From assembly GCF_000149955.1 (NCBI RefSeq), contig NC_030990.1, forward strand, positions 1,426,001 through 1,490,000: a stretch of DNA of 64,000 bases. Direction: 5' to 3'. Within the stretch, counting starts at the first letter, position 1. The number at the start of each line of letters is the position of its first letter. The DNA is from Fusarium oxysporum f. sp. lycopersici 4287. Taxonomy: Eukaryota > Ascomycota > Sordariomycetes > Hypocreales > Nectriaceae. Positions 58,272-64,000 of the stretch are shown here, one piece after another. The translations under genes were made by a program, and so were the position numbers. A model generated the notes under the pieces. The model was not told the DNA's origin. It was given only the letters and a program-made list of their open reading frames with translations, and searched no databases.

Positions 58272-59385
58272 TCATATATCTTGATCCCAGGGTGTCGAGC
58301 CTCTGCTAATCAGTTCACTCTGCATTCTATCATTCTGGTCTTTGAACCAAGTGGCTCCCTCTTCCATCTCCTCCCTCATAGCACGCAGTTCGTCGATCAG
58401 GGTTTGCGCATCGCTCATTACTCGTTTATGCGAGCTGATTTTGGCCAGGTCATCCTGAGCTGGCTCACCGTCATCGTCGGTGGCCCGCTTTCTCTTGTTC
58501 TTCGCAGAACTATCAGATTCGGTGGTGTCGACGGTGCCGTGCGACCCAGATAATCGATGGCGTTCCTCAGAATGACCAAGGCCACTTATAGAGGCCCGGC
58601 GATTGAAGCCACTACTAGGCGGACCCATACTGCCTGTTGACTGTTTCTTTCCATACTGCATCTCGTTCGCCAGCCTTTCCGGAACAGCAGTCCCATCAGG
58701 CATCTGCACAATCCCCATAGCCTTGAGTCGCCAGCGTTCGGATACTCTGCTGACACGATTACCGGGCTCTGGACTTTCGGTATTTCGAGAAACAAGAGGA
58801 GGCAGCGAGCGTCTGAAAGTGGCCGATTGATCACCAAACTGTTGCCGAAGAGCTCTAGTCTTGGAGCCACTTCTTGCGAGAGATGAGCTCGATTGTTTGC
58901 TGGAGATGGAGCTGGTGGCGGATGGCACCCTACGCACAATCCTGGCCACAGCTTCCTGCTCGTTGTTGATTCCAGATAGAACACCGGAAGCAAGCAGTGC
59001 GTCCTCTTCTGCTGCTTGACGGCGCTTACTTGGCTTCTTGTGTTTAAGTAAATCCTTCAGCTCCTCTGGTCGATTCAGCTCGGCGATTTCAGCCTGCTCT
59101 CGCGCAGCTTGGCGAGCAGCTTCTCTCTGAGCCTTAGCTTGCGCTACACGCTGTGCTTGATAGTAAGCTCTCATCTGCTCTCGGCCGCTACGACGAAGCT
59201 GGCTCAAGCGACGATCACGCGCAATCCTCTTCACAGCGGTAGAGGTAGCTGACTGATAAACTGTAGACGCGAAACTTTTGTGCTTCTGCGAATGCTTGGT
59301 CTTCTTCCTCTTTTTGTCTCATGGCTTCTTCATCCTTTGACGTATTTTCCGATACACGCCTTGTAGTATATATCCAACATAAATG
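58272..59385 (-). pseudogene. SAC3: SAC3 C-terminal part, out of frame with the main reading frame
   Basis: Downstream of the TAG at 59388-59386 the same frame resumes sense as DEEAMRQKEEEDQAFAEAQK, then FRVYSLSVSYLYR, and then stops unless one T near 59233 is skipped. Skipping it gives WKRIARDRRLSQLRRSGREQ and an open frame of about 320 codons to 58272, rich in Arg/Gln helices and then disordered. The first part resembles the Sac3 region that binds Cdc31 and Sus1 (inference). Pieces LQGVYRK and YVK between TAG and DEEAM appear in the other two frames, so several small indels are needed. Either sequencing or assembly errors, or genuine decay. Confidence 0.6.
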
Positions 59386-62300
59386 CTAGAAGTCGTCCAT
59401 GAGTCCGCCATCGCCAGTTACGACCCATCTGGTAAAGTCACCCAAGAGGTCACGAGGTGGCGATGGTGGTTCAGGAGAGGGGATGGGTTCCTTTGTTATT
59501 TGGGTAGTTGCTGGGGTTGTTGAGAGTTGGAACCCATCACCGTTTGATGCAGGATGGGACAAAGATGAAGTTCCAATCGACGGGAACGAGAATTGAGGTG
59601 TTGATGTGGTCGGGGGTTGTGTGTCGAAAATGCCCGTCGCTGGCTTGCTTTGTTCTCCAGTTAACGTAGGTGTTTTGTCTAGGTTGAAAGGTGTTGAAGG
59701 TATCGTCGCTTGCGATGTGGCACTGCTGTCGCTTGATGTAGATGGTTTTTGAGGTTGTGTTACGGTAGTAAAGGGACTTGAGGACAGTTGAGGCGTTGGT
59801 GGCAATATGTTGATGCTAGGTTGCTTCGCGGGTTGTGCTGAGGAGATGGTGGGAGCATGGAGCTGTGGCTTGTCTGCTGTTATCCCTTTGCTAGAAGTGT
59901 TCTCTGTTGAGGCAGCCGCCGGAGTGGCTGGTAGAGAGGAGAAGGTCGTTCCTGTTGCCGTATCTTTCTCACTGGAGGCAGAAAACTGGCTGAATGGACT
60001 GCTCTGTGCCTGCTCACCCGAAGTGGTTGGTGGCTTGAAAGAAGAGGCAAACGGGTTCAGTATTGGCCTGTTTCCAGATCCAGGCAGCTGCTCAGGGGTA
60101 GGTGCCGGCAGATGAGAAACATTGCCAACGGAGGATGGCGTAAATGCAGATGTTGTGGGTGCGAAGGGGTTGACAGCAGGCCGCTTGGCTGTCGAAGCCA
60201 AGCCAGATGCGAACGGGGTTTTCTGAGGTGGTGTTTGTTGCAAACCAGAAGCACTAATCGAGGCGGTTCCGTTGATTGTAGTCCCTAAGCGAATACAAAC
60301 GTCAGAACCAGTGGTTTAGGCGTGTCTTTGCCAGATTTCCAGTGGTTCGTCTCGAGCCAATGCATTGTCCTTGATAAATCTCAAGAACTTTGGCCTGTCG
60401 AGTCTCCGGCTGAATGCGATTTCCTATTCGCCTGCAAAGTAAAGGTCTTTACATGTAATCGAACATGCAGAGAACCATGGGATGCAGAATCTTTGGCGCA
60501 AATTAAACAGTGGGAATGGGGTCTTACCTGAGTTGCCATTGATGGGCTTGTTGTCCCCTCCAGATTCACTAGGCTTGCCAAATGATGAAAATGGGTTTGA
60601 CGTTGTAGCTTTGGGTCCAGTGGGGATTGTTGGTTTGTCGGTAGTAGGTTTTGTTTCTGGAACAAAAAGGCTTTCTTGAGATGAACCGTTAACTGCAGCC
60701 TTAGGAGGATTTGCGCTTTGATAGGTTGTTTGATGTATCAGTTCTGGTAGGGATTTTGAGCCACGCTTCTTTTCGACAAGAGAGTAAGAGAATTGGTGTT
60801 GAAGACGAAGGTGAGGTAAAGAACCACGACTGTCCAGTTTCGCGTATTGGCGACTGGCATCGGAGGGGTCCTCATCGCATTGGCTAAATTCGATATTGTG
60901 AAGCTCCGCAAATTCAATAGCTTGCTCGATGGTATCGAAGCGAAGAAACTTGTTCAAAACAGCGGCAGTAACGTCCTTGGACGTCTCCCTAGGCCGAGCG
61001 AGACCTCTATTGATGGCGGCCAAGATAGCGCGACGAAGCCTGGGAAAGTGGCATTCTGCGAAGCAAGCCATTGTGTAGGAAACTTTAGGATCCTCAACTA
61101 TTCTGAAATATGATTGATATGCAGCTGATGCGGCTAATGACGGCGCATCCTTCAGAGGCCCGTGAAAGTCTTGGGTATTTTGCAGAGCCTCAACGAGTAG
61201 GACGGCCGTACGGACCTCATTGGAGTCCTTCCAGAGGGCAGGTTTCCATTGACGCTGCAACGTTTCTATGATGTTCGAATCGTAGGCATGGAAGATAAGG
61301 TAGTATGCCCGGAATTCAGGCTCATTCTCACATCTTATGCCCTGATCATTACAATCATCGTAAGCGTCGCGGAGGGACAAGAGGGCTTTCCCAAGCTGTT
61401 CCAATTCCTGCTGTTCCACGAAGTCCTCGGGTGTTTTGCCGTCTCGAGTGAGAAGATGAAGTGCCGTAACATGAAATCGCGCGATGTTCTCCAAAACATA
61501 GACCTGGATCTTCATTTCGTCGGGAGTGAGTGACGAAAAGAAGGTGAAATCTCTGCGGATTGCGCGTGTTCTGTCCCATAAAAACCCATGCAAGACTGAT
61601 AGGTTGCCGTCGTCACGTAACAGGTCGTCAATCAAATAGTCCAATGTCCTTTTGAGGGCCGGCGCGGATCGAACGTCCATGGGTAATGGCGCTTCTTGAC
61701 CAGCGGCGGAGCGAGCGAGCTTCTTGACCATGCGACGAGTATTCGCGTATGTAGTCTTGGGATTCTTTTCGGGCTGATGAACGTCCATTTCATTAATTCG
61801 CGTGATCTTCTCGTACTCAGGGCACATATCCTCGCAGATGCCTTTGAAATCGATAGCATCCTGGAGAGTTTTGCGCTTATCTGGGTCATCGATGAGTCCG
61901 GCCTTCGTCAGAGATGCGCGCGCCTTATTGCGGTAGGTTTCGTATTTCTCGCGGAACTTTGTCACTTCAGCCTTATTCTTGGGATTCCCAGGTTGAGAAG
62001 GCCACTGAGGAGGGTGAATGCCATCTTTACGCAGTTGCTCGTACACCCTTTTCGCTTGCGGATCGTCGGAATGATAGGTATCGGGGATAGGCTCATCGTC
62101 GGAGTTGGCGCTTGATGATGAAGTTGGTCGCGACTCGTTACGCGTCGCCACAAAAGGAGTTGATCCATTGCCCCGCGTGTTTTGTCCTGCTTGCTTCCTG
62201 GAGAAGGTGGCAGTATTGAATGGGTTTTTCTTCGGATCAGTATTATTCTTTTTTTCGTCACTTTTCCGGTTCTTGTTCCTGCCGCCTCCGTCACTCAGAT

Positions 62301-62547
62301 TGGCATCCTTGTTTTTGAACCGGTTATTCGCCTTGCGCTTTGCTTCATTGTCGCTCTGGTCGCCAAATGCTGATGATCGCTTGGTTCGCTTCGTCTTTGA
62401 CGAGTCGCCTGCACTATCAATTCCGAATGCGCTGCCTTTGTTCTCAGAGTTCGTCGCAAAAGGATTGAACGCTGGAGACGGACTCCGCGTTGGCTGGCCG
62501 AAGGTCGAAAACATCTGATTTGATGATGCAACAAGCGTCGCACTCAT
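59386..62547 (-). CDS. SAC3: SAC3/GANP mRNA-export factor (TREX-2 scaffold), main reading frame
   Basis: Sac3 scaffolds TREX-2 at the nuclear pore, coupling transcription with mRNA export. Exon 1 is 62547-60528, the intron 60527-60285 (243 nt), exon 2 is 60284-59389, then TAG, giving 972 aa as read. The N-terminus has NPFATN and FSTFGQP, the FG-type repeats that bind Mex67. The SAC3/GANP helical and winged-helix domain spans about residues 190-530, with FKGICEDMCPEYEKITRINE, LHGFLWDRTRAIRRDFTF and ALQNTQDFHG being highly conserved. The second half is Ser/Pro/Thr-rich with NPFSSFG and NPFA repeats. Homologues continue past DGGLMDDF into a C-terminal Cdc31/Sus1-binding region; here that part lies in a broken frame (58272-59385). 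Confidence 0.92.
60285..60527 (-). other. Large SAC3 intron (243 nt)
   Basis: Donor GTAAGA at 60527, acceptor CGCTTAG ending at 60285. Splicing joins NGNS to GTTINGTASI in frame. Four times longer than most introns in the window; it contains no recognised RNA gene. Confidence 0.7.
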
Positions 62548-62879
62548 CTAGGAAATCGTCTGGACATGAGGATGAGTTGAAGCCCTCTCTATGCGTGGCG
62601 TGACGTGGATATTATGACAAGCTGTGGTTGAGTGATGGAGATAGAATTAATCCATTGAGCTAGTTCCTATTCTGGAGAGCTATGCTTTGCTTCGTTACAC
62701 TTGATCCACTCTCACGTGATGACAAAGGTACATGACAGAATGTAAATCGAGTCTCATCCTATCTCCACGCCAGCAAGAACACATGTCTCATTAAAATCCC
62801 TTTACTCCTTGAACTCCGTTCTTTTATTCCAGTCCAACAATCTCAAATCTGGTTGATCTCTCATGTGCCAAATCCTCAA
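62548..62879. other. Intergenic region LTV1 - SAC3
   Basis: 332 nt, promoter of SAC3 and 3' flank of LTV1 (both minus strand). It carries CACGTGA near 62714. No gene. Confidence 0.5.
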
Positions 62880-64000
62880 TTATTTTATCCTGCCGCGGAT
62901 TCGAGCAGGCCCCAACCCTTTTCGAATCTCTTCCAGTTGCTCGAGGCCTGTTTGAGCCTTAGTCTTCTTGGATGTCCTCTTTCCAGGTTTTGTGAAGTTT
63001 CCAAGGAAATCATCCATGATGTTATCAAAATCACCACGAACGGGCCCTTGAACAGTAGACATGGTTGAAACGGCAGACATTGACTGCATGTCGTCCTCCA
63101 TATCCTCGTTGTATCGCTCCTCAATTTTGTCAAACCTCGCGTCCAAGAGAGTCATCTGTTCAGTTCGTACTAAAGATGAAGAGGTCATGGAATAGCTCGA
63201 GTTATCCGTCAGGGCTCCCTTTCTCTTCTTGCGTCGGCCGCCGTGAGTAGTTGTCGTCCAATTAGATTGCATTTCAGACTGTGATGGAGCAACGGGGACC
63301 TTGCCGCCCTTTTGCTCCTTCTTGAATTGCTTGAAATCCTCAAGCCAATCTTGAGAGGGCCCCTCCTCGGGTTGCTCTGTCGGTACGAGTTGAGGGATGT
63401 TGTCATCTTTGTACTCTTTGTTTGGCTTGGCTGTAGCATCTGATTCCCAGCCGTCATCCTCGTCAAAATCTGCGCCGTCAAACTCATAATCTTCCAGTTC
63501 GCGACCGTCCTTGGCAAGCTCCTTGAAAATATCGTCGTCACCATCGTCAACATATGCGTCGTCTTCCAAGGCCTCAAGGACTTCTCGAAGACGAGGATCC
63601 ATATCGGGTTGAAATCCCTTGATAGAATCAGGAATATCCTGTTGGGCCTCGTAGGTCACCCTTGTAAGATTCTTGGATGGAAGAATTTCGTCATCGAGAA
63701 TATCGCCTGCGTTCTGCTCAACGTCCAGCTTCTTGAGTGCATCCTCAAGTGACTGTTTCTGCTTTCCTTTGCCCTTGTTTGCAGTAGCCGTCGACTCCAC
63801 AAAAACAACCTCTCCGCCACCAGTGTTGAGATCGCGCAGATGTTGCATGTAATCGTATTCAGAATCATCAAAGTAAACACCATAACTAGCTGCCTCGCCC
63901 TCGTTCGCGCGGACATCTTCGGCCTCATAACCTAGTTCAGAAGCCAGATCATCGAGATCCTTCGATTTGGATGATCCCTTCTTGGTCTGGGTAGGGTTGA
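62880..64000 (-). CDS. LTV1: Ltv1-like 40S ribosome assembly factor, C-terminal part (runs off the window)
   Basis: Ltv1 is a 40S assembly and nuclear-export factor that is phosphorylated by Hrr25 and released before maturation. The frame is open from the window edge at 64000 to the stop at 62880 (over 370 codons, no intron seen). Visible: SYGVYFDDSEYDYMQHLRDL, the hallmark near the Ltv1 N-terminus, then DPRLREVLEALEDDAYV, strongly acidic blocks (DDGDDDIFKEL, DFDEDDGWESD), and a basic end (TGLEQLEEIRKGLGPARIRG). The true start lies outside the window. Confidence 0.88.
   Translation of the reverse strand, partial: NPTQTKKGSSKSKDLDDLASELGYEAEDVRANEGEAASYGVYFDDSEYDYMQHLRDLNTGGGEVVFVESTATANKGKGKQKQSLEDALKKLDVEQNAGDILDDEILPSKNLTRVTYEAQQDIPDSIKGFQPDMDPRLREVLEALEDDAYVDDGDDDIFKELAKDGRELEDYEFDGADFDEDDGWESDATAKPNKEYKDDNIPQLVPTEQPEEGPSQDWLEDFKQFKKEQKGGKVPVAPSQSEMQSNWTTTTHGGRRKKRKGALTDNSSYSMTSSSLVRTEQMTLLDARFDKIEERYNEDMEDDMQSMSAVSTMSTVQGPVRGDFDNIMDDFLGNFTKPGKRTSKKTKAQTGLEQLEEIRKGLGPARIRGRIK

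Noticed and set aside
1..64000. CRISPR arrays, operons or prokaryotic islands
   Set aside because: No direct-repeat arrays with spacers and no intronless operon-like gene runs; all well-supported genes look fungal.

Overview
The window reads as a stretch of nuclear chromosome from a filamentous ascomycete, most likely a Sordariomycete close to Fusarium. The evidence is short spliceosomal introns (mostly 40-75 nt, GTRNGT donors, CTRAC-like branch sites), CT-rich leaders, a Zn2Cys6 transcription factor, and fungal versions of GET4, POM34, IES1, ERG2, PTR2, NmrA, RFC4, CBF5, SAC3 and LTV1. The genus is an inference from remembered protein similarity; no search was run. Exon coordinates below were worked out by hand from reading frames and splice signals.

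Layout. 0-10.3 kb is compact housekeeping DNA: GET4 (partial, -), tRNA-Gly(CCC), an FAH-family hydrolase, a zinc alcohol dehydrogenase, POM34 (-), IES1 and ERG2. After a 3.2 kb gene-free stretch comes a PTR2-type peptide transporter whose 3' end looks damaged. 15.9-21 kb is a graveyard of decayed multicopy genes: a GIY-YIG-like protein fused to five Cys-pair repeats (broken by two TGA codons and a frameshift), a second rearranged copy with one module inverted, and a gene carrying an internal tandem duplication. 22.8-24.2 kb holds an NmrA regulator (-). About 6 kb without a recognisable gene follows, then a Zn2Cys6 regulator (-).

33-40 kb is dense again: FCF1 (-) divergent from RFC4, a 109-aa membrane protein (-), a derlin, and a 12-cysteine single-pass membrane protein (-). 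40-43.9 kb is gene-poor. 43.9-58 kb carries an NTA1-like amidase with a 13-nt micro-exon and a very long disordered tail, a second 12-Cys membrane protein, CBF5, a GH43 glycosidase and a third 12-Cys membrane protein. The window ends with SAC3 (-), whose C-terminal part is frame-disrupted, and LTV1 (-, partial).

How the genes relate. Most are unlinked housekeeping functions. FCF1, CBF5 and LTV1 all serve ribosome biogenesis, SAC3 and POM34 serve the nuclear pore and mRNA export, and GET4 and the derlin serve ER protein handling. The parts least explained by known biology are the three paralogous 12-Cys membrane proteins with a shared exon plan, and the decayed GIY-YIG/Cys-repeat family.
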